Assembly: GCA_964597265.1 (NCBI GenBank)
Contig: CAZQWJ010000008.1
Coordinates: forward strand, 1 to 39,828
DNA from: CAZQWJ01 sp964597265
Lineage (GTDB): Bacteria; Patescibacteriota; 4484-211; JAGQKX01
Direction of reading: 5' to 3'
Length of the DNA: 39,828 bases
Below, piece after piece: positions 1 through 9,220 of the stretch. The notes under the pieces were generated by a model. The model was given only the letters and a program-made list of their open reading frames with translations. It did not search any database and was not told the DNA's origin. The position numbers and the translations under genes were made by a program. Every line of letters starts with the position of its first letter. Positions within the stretch are counted from its first letter, which is position 1.

Positions 1-517
1 GCCGTGCCTTGGCTGCAACGGGATGTAATAGCTCGATTGGAGGTAACGTATCTACGGCTTTTGCACCAACAAAATTGTGTATCAAGCTTTTGGAGTACTC
101 GCTGATGGTGATGATCTTCCGGGCTTTGGTGAGGACATTGCAAAACACCCACCGCTTGAGGCGAGACTGGTTAAACTGATGCAGCTCTCTTGCATATACA
201 AACACGATATACGGCTTACCTAACAACAATGCCTCTACGCCTTGCCGAACGTGACCACAGATAATAAGTTGAGTCTTTGTGCGATACACAAGCCAACGCA
301 ATGAAATGAGCGAAAGTAAAAAACCAAAAAGTTTTCGAAATGGTACTCGTACTATCCGGTACCCTTGGGGTACAAGGTTCGTCGTGTCAGTGGAAGTTTC
401 GGTTGGTGCGACAATTACACACTCTTTTGGATCAAAGCAGGTAGCCACATCCGCAAGCATACGTTGTATGCCTCCTTCTTGTGGCGGAAAATGTTGAGTC
501 AAAAGCAACACGCGCAT
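1..517 (-). CDS. GT4 glycosyltransferase, N-terminal part (runs off the window)
   Basis: The minus strand is open from an ATG at 517 to the window edge (172 codons), so the gene is cut by the window and its C-terminal half is missing. The protein begins MRVLLLTQHFPPQEGGIQR, the Rossmann start with a Gly-Gly loop typical of GT-B family 4 transferases. Further on come VYARELHQF and a KIITISEYSK segment, the usual hinge region of GT4 N-domains. It presumably transfers a nucleotide-sugar residue to a lipid-linked or surface glycan at the cytoplasmic face. A TATAAT lies 8 bases upstream of the ATG, supporting this start. It lies just downstream of the small 63-residue gene on the same strand and belongs to the glycan cluster that follows. 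The donor sugar cannot be told. Confidence 0.85.
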   Translation of the reverse strand, partial: MRVLLLTQHFPPQEGGIQRMLADVATCFDPKECVIVAPTETSTDTTNLVPQGYRIVRVPFRKLFGFLLSLISLRWLVYRTKTQLIICGHVRQGVEALLLGKPYIVFVYARELHQFNQSRLKRWVFCNVLTKARKIITISEYSKSLIHNFVGAKAVDTLPPIELLHPVAAKAR

Positions 518-525
518 ATATCGCT

Positions 526-531
526 ATTATA
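526..531 (-). promoter_or_regulatory. -10 element (TATAAT) for the partial GT4 gene
   Basis: TATAAT on the minus strand ends 8 bases before the ATG at 517, so transcription should begin at or within two bases of the start codon (leaderless). No good -35 is seen at 17 bases. The call rests on the same spacing recurring across the window. Confidence 0.5.
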
Positions 532-537
532 TAACCT

Positions 538-729
538 CTACATAGTTGATGTACCCTCTCCAGTCACGTCTTCACCTTCAACCAGGCCTTCGTCAGGAGT
601 AGTTTCTGCCGGTACTTCTGGTTGTTGTGGTTCCGGTGCCTCTTGCGTAGGAACGTCTTCCATTGGTTGCGGCGAAGCATCTGCAATACCGCCACCAAAA
701 AGATTTTTTAATGTGTCCATTAATCCCAT
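538..729 (-). CDS. small acidic, proline-rich protein of unknown function
   Basis: This 63-residue ORF starts with MGLMDTLKNLFGGG, which could form a short amphipathic helix. An acidic, Pro/Glu/Gln-rich tail of low complexity follows (PEPQQPEVPAE and similar), probably disordered. No family is recognised. The main support is the ribosome binding site: AAGGAGGTGA sits 6 bases before the ATG and matches the usual 16S 3' end over ten bases. This is rare in the window, where most genes seem leaderless. It lies between the divergent gene at 784 and the GT4 gene downstream, 20 bases before the latter. It may be a small membrane-associated accessory protein, but that is inference. Confidence 0.6.
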   Translation of the reverse strand: MGLMDTLKNLFGGGIADASPQPMEDVPTQEAPEPQQPEVPAETTPDEGLVEGEDVTGEGTSTM

Positions 730-731
730 GA

Positions 732-744
732 ACTCTCACCTCCT
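732..744 (-). promoter_or_regulatory. strong Shine-Dalgarno site of the 63-residue gene
   Basis: The minus strand reads AAGGAGGTGA shortly before the ATG at 729. Outside the two G+C-rich cassettes it is the only near-perfect Shine-Dalgarno site I noticed. Confidence 0.75.
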
Positions 745-766
745 TAATAAAATATCGCTCTCTTGT

Positions 767-776
767 ATGATATCAT
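767..776. promoter_or_regulatory. palindromic -10 region between divergent genes
   Basis: ATGATATCAT is a perfect 10-base palindrome. Read either way it offers TATCAT as a -10. On the plus strand TATCAT (771-776) ends 7 bases before the ATG at 784, which fits leaderless transcription. On the minus strand the same palindrome could serve the 63-residue gene with a leader of about 30 bases. No strong -35 is seen. Confidence 0.4.
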
Positions 777-783
777 TATCAGC

Positions 784-2172
784 ATGAAAATATCCTCCCG
801 CGATCTTACTAGAACCCTACTGTTTTTTAGTCCTACTCTGCTTTTTGTATTCTATATTATAAATCAAACCTACCATCCACTGGGTACAAATAATAATTAT
901 TTTTTATCATCACAAAAGGGTCAGTTATCTATCTCTTCCAATATTCAACTACTCAATCACCAGGATATCGATCAAAGCGGAGCGACCTATTTCGCTTCCA
1001 ATGGAAACATCTTTTTAAACTTGCAGCGGGTACCAATATTCAATGAGAAAACCTTCTTGACGTATACTATTTCTCCACTTCCAGAAGAGGTGATTGAATA
1101 TACAGTCTTCCGAACTGATAGATTCAATGGTGCTCACGAAAGAGAGTTTTTAGAGTGGTATCCACTAACCTTCCCCGGTTACACGACCATAGCAGAATCA
1201 GAAGAGCTTTCTGTATTAGCAAAAGATAGTTCCTATGGTCAAACTACCTCCATTGGAAATGACCTAGAAAGTTGGATTGAAGATAATATACCTGAGTTCT
1301 CTTCAATAGGTGTATCTCCAGGGATAGATATTTCTAGAACAAATTTTGCATACAATCCCACCATACAAGAAAGCTTACCCCCAATACACGTACCTTGGAA
1401 AGTCCGTGGTACGTTTGGTTTTTATATCAAATCAAAAGCCCCTGAGTTAAACCTAAGTTTTATCAAGGAAGATATCAATCGTTATGAAGGTGAAGACATC
1501 TATGAAATAATACTCACCAATTTACAAGAAGAAACTGTCGCTTATTATACGCTTTATGATGATGGAATTGTTGATGCTAGTTACGCTAGACAGCCTCAGA
1601 CGATAAACTTATCTATTCCAATAGAGACAGATGGCATCTACCATCTGCAATTTGAAAACAATCTTTCTACCAAAGCAAGACAAGTTAGCTATGACAGCTC
1701 CATCCACTCGCTAGAAATAAATGCACAGGGAATAGTTTCTGATGGACAACCTATGTTGATACTAGAAGATACCACCATATATTCTCCAACTTCAGCACAG
1801 AAAATATTCTTGGAACATCGCTCCACCAGTAATTCGATTAATACAACAGAAAGTCTAGGTCAACTTGCCGCGGAAGGGAATTTTAGAGCTATTAATATAC
1901 CAAGTGAAACCAAAATATCTGGATACAGTTTCAGTACAAATCCGGAAAGCTATTTTCTACCCTTTCGATACATATTTTCTCAGGTTCAGCCAGATTTTTG
2001 GATAACACACAAGGATACTGTCCTTCCGAGTACGCTTGTGAATTCGAAAGTCAGGAATCAACAGGTAGGTATAGGACTACGATCTGTTGATACTAAAGGC
2101 AATAACTTACCCTTTTCTGGTATTAACGAGATTAGGTTTCATATTACTAAACCAGGAATTCTGTCCTTCTAG
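784..2172 (+). CDS. membrane-anchored extracytoplasmic protein, unknown function
   Basis: The protein has 462 residues. An N-terminal hydrophobic segment (about residues 9-27, LLFFSPTLLFVFYII) acts as a signal anchor. The rest is hydrophilic, rich in Ser, Thr and Ile, and looks like beta-sandwich repeats outside the cell. No enzyme motif is recognised. The ATG at 784 is chosen over a TTG seven codons upstream because TATCAT lies 7 bases before it. The stop is 8 bases before the next gene, a GT-C glycosyltransferase, so the two are probably cotranscribed. The same pairing (anchored unknown followed by a polytopic membrane protein) recurs at 35-37 kb. A role in recognising or modifying a surface polymer is only an inference from neighbours. 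Confidence 0.75.
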   Translation: MKISSRDLTRTLLFFSPTLLFVFYIINQTYHPLGTNNNYFLSSQKGQLSISSNIQLLNHQDIDQSGATYFASNGNIFLNLQRVPIFNEKTFLTYTISPLPEEVIEYTVFRTDRFNGAHEREFLEWYPLTFPGYTTIAESEELSVLAKDSSYGQTTSIGNDLESWIEDNIPEFSSIGVSPGIDISRTNFAYNPTIQESLPPIHVPWKVRGTFGFYIKSKAPELNLSFIKEDINRYEGEDIYEIILTNLQEETVAYYTLYDDGIVDASYARQPQTINLSIPIETDGIYHLQFENNLSTKARQVSYDSSIHSLEINAQGIVSDGQPMLILEDTTIYSPTSAQKIFLEHRSTSNSINTTESLGQLAAEGNFRAINIPSETKISGYSFSTNPESYFLPFRYIFSQVQPDFWITHKDTVLPSTLVNSKVRNQQVGIGLRSVDTKGNNLPFSGINEIRFHITKPGILSF

Positions 2173-2180
2173 CAATCACC

Positions 2181-4457
2181 ATGGATACTTTTAACGTTTT
2201 TTCAATCCTTGTCAAGAGAAAAAATATAATCTTGGTGCTATTTTGTATTTTTTTGATGCTGTTACTCTTATATAGTGCTCACCGGTATGATCTTGGTATC
2301 CCCGGTCCTATATCTTCCTTCTTGAGAGTTGGAACAATCTTTTTCGCAGTTAGTCCACTATTAGTGTTAATCAATCGGGTATGGCCAAACATACTAACAC
2401 TAGGCAGCCTTGCGATCATAGCGAATTTTTCAGTCATATATTTTATTAATCTTTTTGTATTAAACCTTGATATAGAGGTTCCCATGTTTTGGAGGTGGTT
2501 ATTGGCTTTAACATACTTTGTGTCGCTTGCATACGCATTACATAAACGGCTTGTGCCTCACAAAATTCTTCAACTTCTGGTGGCAAATGCAACTTTGCTG
2601 GCACTGTATCATTTTGCTGATACCACTTTCACCAATCAGCAGACTAGCTTATTGTTTATCGTCGTAATGGTAATCATAAATATCGTCTCCTTCTTGGTTA
2701 CTCAATCATTCCAAAAAACACAATTGACAGTGATTTTCTTGGCGGGCGTTGCTTGGTTTATACTTCAAATAATTTCCTTCAGCAGTTTCGGCCTCCTTCA
2801 TGAGGACGTCAGTGCCTACCTTAGGTTAGCACAATATGCGTTTGTCCTATTCAGCATAAACGCCGCGCTTTTAGGGGAAAGGAAAACATTGTTTACACAG
2901 AGCGACTATTACAAAACGTTGCTAACAAACAAACCCCTCTTCTTTATTCTATTAGTAGTTACATTAGCCGCAAGTGCTATTCGTTTTTATAACTTGGGAG
3001 TTCATGATTTTTTCGAAGACGAATTTCAGGTAATTTCTGCTGCCACGGGTCGCCTGAATACAGGCGATTATTACCGCTGGGACTGGATTTCTGATACACC
3101 CAAATGCCTTGATAAGACAAACGACTGTTACTATCCTCGGGCATGGCCACATACATTTCTTATCTCTCAAGTATTTAAAGTGTTTGGGATTTCAGAATTT
3201 TCAGCACGCATCATTTCAGTACTTTTTGGAACCCTGCTAGTAATTATGTCCTATTTTCTTATCAAATTCTTTACGCAGAGTAGACTCACAGCAACACTGG
3301 GTATGGTATCTTTTGCTCTGTATCCAGCCTATATCAGTCTTTCACGATATACTCGGATGTATGTGATTTTGATTCCCATTTTCTTTCTTCTGCTATTTGT
3401 CGTGTATAAGGCACTAACAGGAACCAATACACTGCCAATCCCTAACAAAAAAATTCAACAGTTTATAGAAACTTATTGTAATTTTGACTATATCTATGTC
3501 TTTGTCGCAATGATTCTGCTTTATTTTAATTACCATATTCATATCAATTCACTTGTTATACTTCCAATAACATTACTCTTTCTTATATATTTAAGTATCG
3601 TCAAAAAGGAGAAAAAGTATCAGCTCGCAGTTCTATTGGCTACTGTCGCCACACTCTTATTGGTGATTCTCCAACTACAATTTCAAATTATACGGTTTAC
3701 CGGCTTTTTGTCTTTATTTCAAAGGTTCAATCAGATATATATAACGTATCTTTTCCAATATCCTTTTGTTGTTCCTATCTCAATTGGTCTTGCAACAATT
3801 CCCTTAATTGCCCTTGTAAAGAAAAATATTACCGGTGAGTTAAGAGATAAACTTGTGTTTTTGTATATTTCATTGAGTTTCACCTTACTATTTTTTGTTT
3901 TCGTTGCTGACCGTTATGCTAGTTTTGTATACATTTCTCACCTCACACCTGTTGCGATTACAGTAATATTGTTTGGTTTCTCGCTTGTGACCAGAATGTA
4001 TCCTGCGTTTTTGGTTCCACTTTTCGCCAGTCTTCTTATATTCCCTCAATTATTTAACTACATCAACACAACAAATAGATTTTACGCAATGGACACACAA
4101 TATGGTAAATACTCCCAAGCGTATGAAGTAATCGTCACTAACTACAACTCAACAACGGATATCATATTTGGACAATATCCCAGAGATTACTACCTGAATG
4201 GATTGCCGCTTGATGCACACCTGATTAATATGGGTACAAATGGAGACTATACATTGGATCAATTTTTGAAAGAGCAAACTTCGTATAACAAAGTATGGGT
4301 AATGTGGGAAAGTAGAAAACAGGGGCATGTAAACGCTGAGCTAGAACAGTATTTACTTCACAATTACGAAAAACTCCATGGACGGGGAGTCGACTCTACA
4401 AACGTAGAAGTATTTATACTTGATAAAAATCAAACCACCGAACAGATGTCCTTATGA
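2181..4457 (+). CDS. GT-C membrane glycosyltransferase (PMT/ArnT-like, GT39 type)
   Basis: This 758-residue protein has many transmembrane helices. After about 270 residues of membrane segments comes VHDFFEDEFQV, the acidic Asp-Glu motif at the start of the first large outer loop of the PMT_2/ArnT family. SARIISVLFGTLLV and SRYTRMY follow, both typical of that fold. The family uses polyprenyl-phosphate sugars and transfers them to lipid, protein or glycan outside the membrane. It is longer than ArnT (about 550 residues) because extra helices precede the catalytic part. Its stop overlaps the next start in ATGA, showing translational coupling to the GT4 gene. The acceptor is unknown. It is plausibly fed by the GT2 proteins elsewhere in the window. 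Confidence 0.8.
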   Translation: MDTFNVFSILVKRKNIILVLFCIFLMLLLLYSAHRYDLGIPGPISSFLRVGTIFFAVSPLLVLINRVWPNILTLGSLAIIANFSVIYFINLFVLNLDIEVPMFWRWLLALTYFVSLAYALHKRLVPHKILQLLVANATLLALYHFADTTFTNQQTSLLFIVVMVIINIVSFLVTQSFQKTQLTVIFLAGVAWFILQIISFSSFGLLHEDVSAYLRLAQYAFVLFSINAALLGERKTLFTQSDYYKTLLTNKPLFFILLVVTLAASAIRFYNLGVHDFFEDEFQVISAATGRLNTGDYYRWDWISDTPKCLDKTNDCYYPRAWPHTFLISQVFKVFGISEFSARIISVLFGTLLVIMSYFLIKFFTQSRLTATLGMVSFALYPAYISLSRYTRMYVILIPIFFLLLFVVYKALTGTNTLPIPNKKIQQFIETYCNFDYIYVFVAMILLYFNYHIHINSLVILPITLLFLIYLSIVKKEKKYQLAVLLATVATLLLVILQLQFQIIRFTGFLSLFQRFNQIYITYLFQYPFVVPISIGLATIPLIALVKKNITGELRDKLVFLYISLSFTLLFFVFVADRYASFVYISHLTPVAITVILFGFSLVTRMYPAFLVPLFASLLIFPQLFNYINTTNRFYAMDTQYGKYSQAYEVIVTNYNSTTDIIFGQYPRDYYLNGLPLDAHLINMGTNGDYTLDQFLKEQTSYNKVWVMWESRKQGHVNAELEQYLLHNYEKLHGRGVDSTNVEVFILDKNQTTEQMSL

Positions 4458-5542
4458 AAATTTGTATTATCTCAAGTCAAATACTGGGTTTTGGGAAAAT
4501 TGGCGGGTTTGGGAGTATGACCAGAAAGCTCGCGACAGCTTTGGCCAAAAGTGGACACGATGTAAGCGTTGTTGTACCTCGCAAAGGACACCAAAAATTT
4601 ATCGAATACATTGATGGCATCACCATATATGGTTTAGGCTTTAGTGACCTGTTCAATATCAAAAACATCTACAAGCAAATAGATGCCGATATCTACCACA
4701 GCCAAAATCCCAATATTCTGTCATTTTTCGCTACTATTTTTGAGCCTAATAAAAAACATGTTATCACGTGCAGAGATCCTCGAGATTTCAAGGATTGGGT
4801 TGTAGAAACAAAATATGCCACCTGGCCTCGCAGACTCAAAACTCCGTTAGTTTTGCTTTTAGAAGCTGGTCCACTTATTTCATATGCGGTAAAAAAAGCA
4901 GACGTCGTGGGAACACCAGCAAACTTCTTGAGAGATAAGGTTGCCAACATGTACGGTAGAAAAGATGCTATCTTGTTACCTAATCTAGAAAATATTCCCG
5001 ATACATTGCCACAAAAGTCAGATACACCCACAGTGTGTTATGTAGGGCGATTGGACAAGAGAAAACGTCCAGAGTTAGTGTTTTATGTAGCAAAAAAATT
5101 CCCTAACGTGGAGTTTTTGATGGTAGGCAAAGCAGAAGACGCCACACATCAACAATCATTAGAGGCAAAAGCGGCTACACTCCCAAACGTCAAAATGCTA
5201 GGGTACATCGACAAACATTCCTCTACAAAAATCGAAGATGTCTATAACAAATCATGGATTCTCATCAATACTGCAGCACGGGAAGGTCTACCGCTCACCT
5301 TTATAGAAGCAGCCGCGCACGGATGTGCTATATTAAGTCAAGTGAATCCAGATGAGTTCGCCTCAAACTTCGGTTTCTGGGCACAAAATGGCAATTTTGA
5401 AGAAGGCTTGGAATGGCTATTAGAAGACAATCGCTGGCGAGACCAAGGGGAAAAAGGATTTAAATATGTTACTCAAGTGTACGATGAGGAAAAAGCACTC
5501 AGTACGCATGCAAAACTCTACATCCAACTGTTACAGAGCTAG
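4454..5542 (+). CDS. GT4 family glycosyltransferase
   Basis: The protein has 362 residues with GT-B architecture. The N-domain starts MKICIISSQILGFGKIGGFG, with the glycine-rich loop of the acceptor domain. The C-domain begins near VCYVGRLDKRKRPELV and carries the donor-binding E-x7-E type stretch REGLPLTFIEAAAHGCAIL. It is a retaining sugar transferase acting at the inner face of the membrane. It is coupled to the upstream GT-C gene by a 4-base overlap and overlaps the convergent flippase gene by 4 bases at its end. No signal peptide or membrane helix is seen. Confidence 0.88.
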   Translation: MKICIISSQILGFGKIGGFGSMTRKLATALAKSGHDVSVVVPRKGHQKFIEYIDGITIYGLGFSDLFNIKNIYKQIDADIYHSQNPNILSFFATIFEPNKKHVITCRDPRDFKDWVVETKYATWPRRLKTPLVLLLEAGPLISYAVKKADVVGTPANFLRDKVANMYGRKDAILLPNLENIPDTLPQKSDTPTVCYVGRLDKRKRPELVFYVAKKFPNVEFLMVGKAEDATHQQSLEAKAATLPNVKMLGYIDKHSSTKIEDVYNKSWILINTAAREGLPLTFIEAAAHGCAILSQVNPDEFASNFGFWAQNGNFEEGLEWLLEDNRWRDQGEKGFKYVTQVYDEEKALSTHAKLYIQLLQS

Positions 5543-6825
5543 ACAACCTTTTGCAATTCGTTCCTGACTTCCAACCAATTGAGTAATACATAAGGAAAAT
5601 ATGACACAGAGGTCGCTATAGAAGCCCCCGACGGACCATACTTCGGAATCAAGATCAGATTCAATACAATATTGGCAAAAACACTCACAATTAGGTTTAC
5701 TGCCCGTTTTGAAGCCTTACCTTGATAATCCAAAAAAAAGCTCAAAAATACTGAATAAGAAACCTGCACCAAATAGGGTAACAAAAGCAACGCCGGTATT
5801 ACTGCCTGTGCATATTCCTGTCCATATAAAAACGGAATGAGAAACCACGCACTAGATATAATAGCAAGGCCTATTGCACTGTAGACGAGGGCGTTCAACT
5901 TTAACAACCTATAAAATAAAACCTTGAGGTCTTTTCGCTCTGCATTAAATTTTGCAAAAACCGGCATTACACCTAAAGCGATCGCAAATGCAACGTGAGA
6001 AAATTTTTCAACAGGCTGTTTGGCAACGGCAAAAACTGCTACCTCTACATCACTGGTGAGAATTCCTAACATAACGGTATTTAATTCCGTTGACACCACA
6101 AACCCTATGCTAGTAACAAAAAAAGGAATACTGTACCGAAACATCTGCCCAGTCAAACTTATTCGTGGATCATCATCTGCATTTTTATAAAAACGTGTAT
6201 ACAAGAAAAAAAATCCCGCCAACGTTGTCAAGGTACAAGCAACTGTAAAAGCAACAATAACTCCTTGAATACCAAACGACTTAATCAGGTACACGGCCAA
6301 CATTATCTTCAAACTATTCTCTAAAATGGTGAGATAAAGATTGTACTTTAACTTATGTAGTCCCTGAAAAAATTCATTTAAGTATGCGAGAAAGCCCGAA
6401 ACAAAAAGCAACGGGATAGCAATCAAGAATAAGCCATTTAACTCAGGACGACCGGCGGCATCAGCCAATATTCCTCGAAACAGATAGAAAAGTACAACCG
6501 ACAACAAACTAACTACAAACCTTAATTTGAGAGAGGCACGAAGAACATTAGGCAACTCAGCCGAACGGTTATATTGAGCCGCATATTTTCTTGCTGATTT
6601 GTTGATACCGAAAAAAGAAATTAGCTCGACAATGGTAAAAATTGATAAAAAGAAAGAGAATAGCCCAAATTGGTGAGGCCCCAGGGAACGAACTAAAATG
6701 ATATTTAGTACGATAAAAAGTAAAAATACAACACCTTTTGTCGCAAAACTCCACATAGTTTCTTTAAGCAATTTGCCGTGGAATACTGACTTGAGAGGGT
6801 GTATGAACGGGATATTTTCAAACAT
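5539..6825 (-). CDS. Wzx-type polysaccharide flippase (MOP/MATE superfamily)
   Basis: The 428-residue polytopic protein has about 12-14 hydrophobic segments. The N-terminus has KETMWSFATKGVVFLLFIVLNIILVRSLG, and further on GLFSFFLSIFTIVELISFFG and FFVTSIGFVVSTELNTVMLGIL, matching the polysaccharide_synt family (RfbX/Wzx). It would flip undecaprenyl-linked oligosaccharides to the outer face. I chose the ATG at 6825. It overlaps the upstream stop in ATGTTTGA (8 bases), whereas an ATG eleven codons earlier would overlap by 41 bases. Downstream it converges on the GT4 gene with a 4-base overlap. Confidence 0.88.
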   Translation of the reverse strand: MFENIPFIHPLKSVFHGKLLKETMWSFATKGVVFLLFIVLNIILVRSLGPHQFGLFSFFLSIFTIVELISFFGINKSARKYAAQYNRSAELPNVLRASLKLRFVVSLLSVVLFYLFRGILADAAGRPELNGLFLIAIPLLFVSGFLAYLNEFFQGLHKLKYNLYLTILENSLKIMLAVYLIKSFGIQGVIVAFTVACTLTTLAGFFFLYTRFYKNADDDPRISLTGQMFRYSIPFFVTSIGFVVSTELNTVMLGILTSDVEVAVFAVAKQPVEKFSHVAFAIALGVMPVFAKFNAERKDLKVLFYRLLKLNALVYSAIGLAIISSAWFLIPFLYGQEYAQAVIPALLLLPYLVQVSYSVFLSFFLDYQGKASKRAVNLIVSVFANIVLNLILIPKYGPSGASIATSVSYFPYVLLNWLEVRNELQKVV

Positions 6826-8137
6826 TAGATGCGATGGTACGTACGTTGAGATCAACATCGGCGAGGTGTTGATCAGTTTTTTGCTTAACCTGTAACATGA
6901 TCCGATGCTTTTCTTTCCAAAATTTAGCGATCATCTTGAGAAGCTTATCAGTGGTAACCTGCTTATACGGAATAATATAATCGCCTAATCCTATCTTCTC
7001 CAAAATCCCCCACTTTCCACCACTATCATAAGCAATAGCGATCACGGGTGTACCTACTGTTGCAGAAAAAATCGCAGAATGCATGCGTGTAGCCACTAAC
7101 AAATCTAGGCCTAAATAAATATCTTGTAACTCTTCTATCATTGGTTCCCCTTCTATAATAGTAATTTTACCTCTTTGTTGAGGATCTAGTGTATTCAAAA
7201 CCTCTTCGTAAATTTCCTCAAAATTCTCCCATTTCTTTGTAACCTGTGGTATCAAAAATACTTCCGAGCCGTTCTCTATCAACCGTTGAATACATTCACT
7301 CATAACCTTTTTGTAATTTTCTCGTATCGCACTACCATCTGATCTCCAATCAACCAACGTGATACCCACTTTCACAGGATAATTAGTGTCAGATACATTT
7401 ACCTTTCCTGTAGGTTGGCGAGTAACTGTCTTCATCGCCGCAAACGACAGATCTGGTAATTGTTGCATCACCGTGGATGTGTTGTTACCCATAAGCTTCT
7501 GCGCCACCTGAAATGATCGCTCTTCGCGCATAGAAACAAAGGTACAACGTGCAAAGACAAATCGTAGCAACCAACGAGTTATAGCACTGTTCAAGTTCCA
7601 TACTGATCCTCCGATACAAACCATCTTTTTGGATAATGCTATACAAACAAGTGGATGAAATAACAGATTATACATGCGATAGAGTTCCAAGAGTGGATTC
7701 TTTCTGGATCGAAAATTGCGACCGTTCCAAATTATCAAATCTGCCTCATGCAACGTGAGAAACGTCTTTTTGAAATTCATAGGTAACAAAAAAGCAACCC
7801 ATGAAGTAGGCAAAATTCTTGCAAAGAATATTACTAATACACTGAACAAAAAAGCAGTTGCGTTCAATAGTTCTATAGCCAATTCTGACCTTGTTGTACC
7901 TTTTTGCAAAGGATAAAAGGTAGGCTTGAGTCCTCCCAATAACGCAACATCTGTAGTCAATGTGTGATCAAATTCATCACGAATATCTTGTACTTGATTG
8001 GCGCCAAATACCGTAACCACCGCTACTTGTGCGTTTTCAAAATACTTTTTCACAAGACGAATAAGACCTATCTGCATAGCTGCATCTCCCCTGTTTTTTT
8101 CTGAGCAGAAATCAAGCAAAACTATCTTTTTAGACAT
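6818..8137 (-). CDS. polysaccharide pyruvyl transferase family protein (WcaK/CsaB-like)
   Basis: The protein has 439 residues. The N-terminus VLLDFCSEKNRGDAAMQIG carries the NxGD-like loop of PF04230, and near the C-terminus VATRMHSAIFSATVGTPVIA is the family's conserved RxH motif. Members of the family add ketal pyruvate from phosphoenolpyruvate to sugars of exopolysaccharide or wall polymers, although some act on other substrates. It lies in the glycan cluster, upstream of the Wzx gene (8-base overlap) and 29 bases downstream of the fused methyltransferase, so it is probably in one operon. It is a GT-B-like fold protein and could be mistaken for a glycosyltransferase. Confidence 0.85.
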   Translation of the reverse strand: MSKKIVLLDFCSEKNRGDAAMQIGLIRLVKKYFENAQVAVVTVFGANQVQDIRDEFDHTLTTDVALLGGLKPTFYPLQKGTTRSELAIELLNATAFLFSVLVIFFARILPTSWVAFLLPMNFKKTFLTLHEADLIIWNGRNFRSRKNPLLELYRMYNLLFHPLVCIALSKKMVCIGGSVWNLNSAITRWLLRFVFARCTFVSMREERSFQVAQKLMGNNTSTVMQQLPDLSFAAMKTVTRQPTGKVNVSDTNYPVKVGITLVDWRSDGSAIRENYKKVMSECIQRLIENGSEVFLIPQVTKKWENFEEIYEEVLNTLDPQQRGKITIIEGEPMIEELQDIYLGLDLLVATRMHSAIFSATVGTPVIAIAYDSGGKWGILEKIGLGDYIIPYKQVTTDKLLKMIAKFWKEKHRIMLQVKQKTDQHLADVDLNVRTIASNV

Positions 8138-8166
8138 AAAAATGGTGGGCAGTAAGTAAACCTACG

Positions 8167-9207
8167 TTACAACTGGCATCGGTAGAACTTCCGTCTTAAT
8201 GTATCAGTGTATCCAATAAAGTCTATTTTTGAAAATATACTTCTGATCTGCTCTGGCATATCATGGCCTCGATGGCACTCAAAATATACAACGCTTTTGA
8301 TATTCTGTTTGATGTTTTGAGCTAACACGGCATCATTCTTCACATGAGCATCCAACGAGAACACAAAACCGGTATCAAAGGTACCGATATTGGTCACTTC
8401 AGCAAAGCTTTTATACGTAAACTTACAAGGGAGGCAAAACAAAGCAACATTTAATCGAATGGCGGTTGTAATAATCTTAGGACTTACATCGACACCAACG
8501 ACATCCGTTGCACCAAATTGTTTGGCTAAAAGGGTAGAAGATCCTATATTACAACCCATGTCTAAAACAGTCTTATTCTCCAAGTCACCTCTATACATAA
8601 GTTTCATTCGATCTAGAATATCTCGCCGCCGACCAGTAAGGATCTCTTTCTCATTTAAGAATAAACTCTGATATGGCAAACCCTGTTTTCTCGTTCCAAA
8701 TGTTTCTTCTTTATTCTGAATGACTTTCCTTGTCAAAAACTGATACAAGGGTATCTCGATCGCTGGAATTTTTTTATTCTGTAGGGCAAGTATTGCTGCA
8801 CGATGGTTCCCGTCTAAAATAATCTTCTTCCCATCCAGACGTGTTGTAAATTGAACTGGCTCTCTACACTCAGCACGTTCAAGTTGTGTTTTCAACTTTT
8901 CAAACTTACGTACTTGGTTCTCAACCTCTTCATCAATATTTTTGCCTACTCTCGTGACTGAAAAAGAATTACGCAAATACTGTCGATAATACTCTGTGTC
9001 ACCCTGTAAGTATTTAACTTGAGGAAACTCCACCATTGGTATTGTCCAATACTCTGGCCCTAAAAAACCGATCGTGCCTGCATGTTGCTGGCCAAAATAT
9101 AGTTCTTCAGCATCCAAATAAGTTCTCTTATTCCTGAATATCCAATAATGTTTTGCTCGCGCGTAAGTGTTTCTTAAAACCGGAAAATTATATAGCAATT
9201 TGTACAT
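8167..9207 (-). CDS. SAM-dependent methyltransferase with N-terminal ParB-like module
   Basis: The protein has 346 residues in two parts. The N-terminal part carries IILDGNHRAAILAL (about residues 129-142), the DGxHR signature of ParB/sulfiredoxin-type nucleotide-binding folds. The C-terminal half is a class I methyltransferase: TVLDMGCNIGSS (213-224) is motif I and VVGVD (236-240) the acidic end of strand 2. It sits in the glycan operon, 13 bases after the next methyltransferase gene. Methylation of a sugar is the likely role. The ParB-like part might bind a nucleotide or a nucleotide-sugar, but this is inference. No membrane segment is seen. Confidence 0.75.
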   Translation of the reverse strand: MYKLLYNFPVLRNTYARAKHYWIFRNKRTYLDAEELYFGQQHAGTIGFLGPEYWTIPMVEFPQVKYLQGDTEYYRQYLRNSFSVTRVGKNIDEEVENQVRKFEKLKTQLERAECREPVQFTTRLDGKKIILDGNHRAAILALQNKKIPAIEIPLYQFLTRKVIQNKEETFGTRKQGLPYQSLFLNEKEILTGRRRDILDRMKLMYRGDLENKTVLDMGCNIGSSTLLAKQFGATDVVGVDVSPKIITTAIRLNVALFCLPCKFTYKSFAEVTNIGTFDTGFVFSLDAHVKNDAVLAQNIKQNIKSVVYFECHRGHDMPEQIRSIFSKIDFIGYTDTLRRKFYRCQL

Positions 9208-9220
9208 ACGTAAAGGCTAG

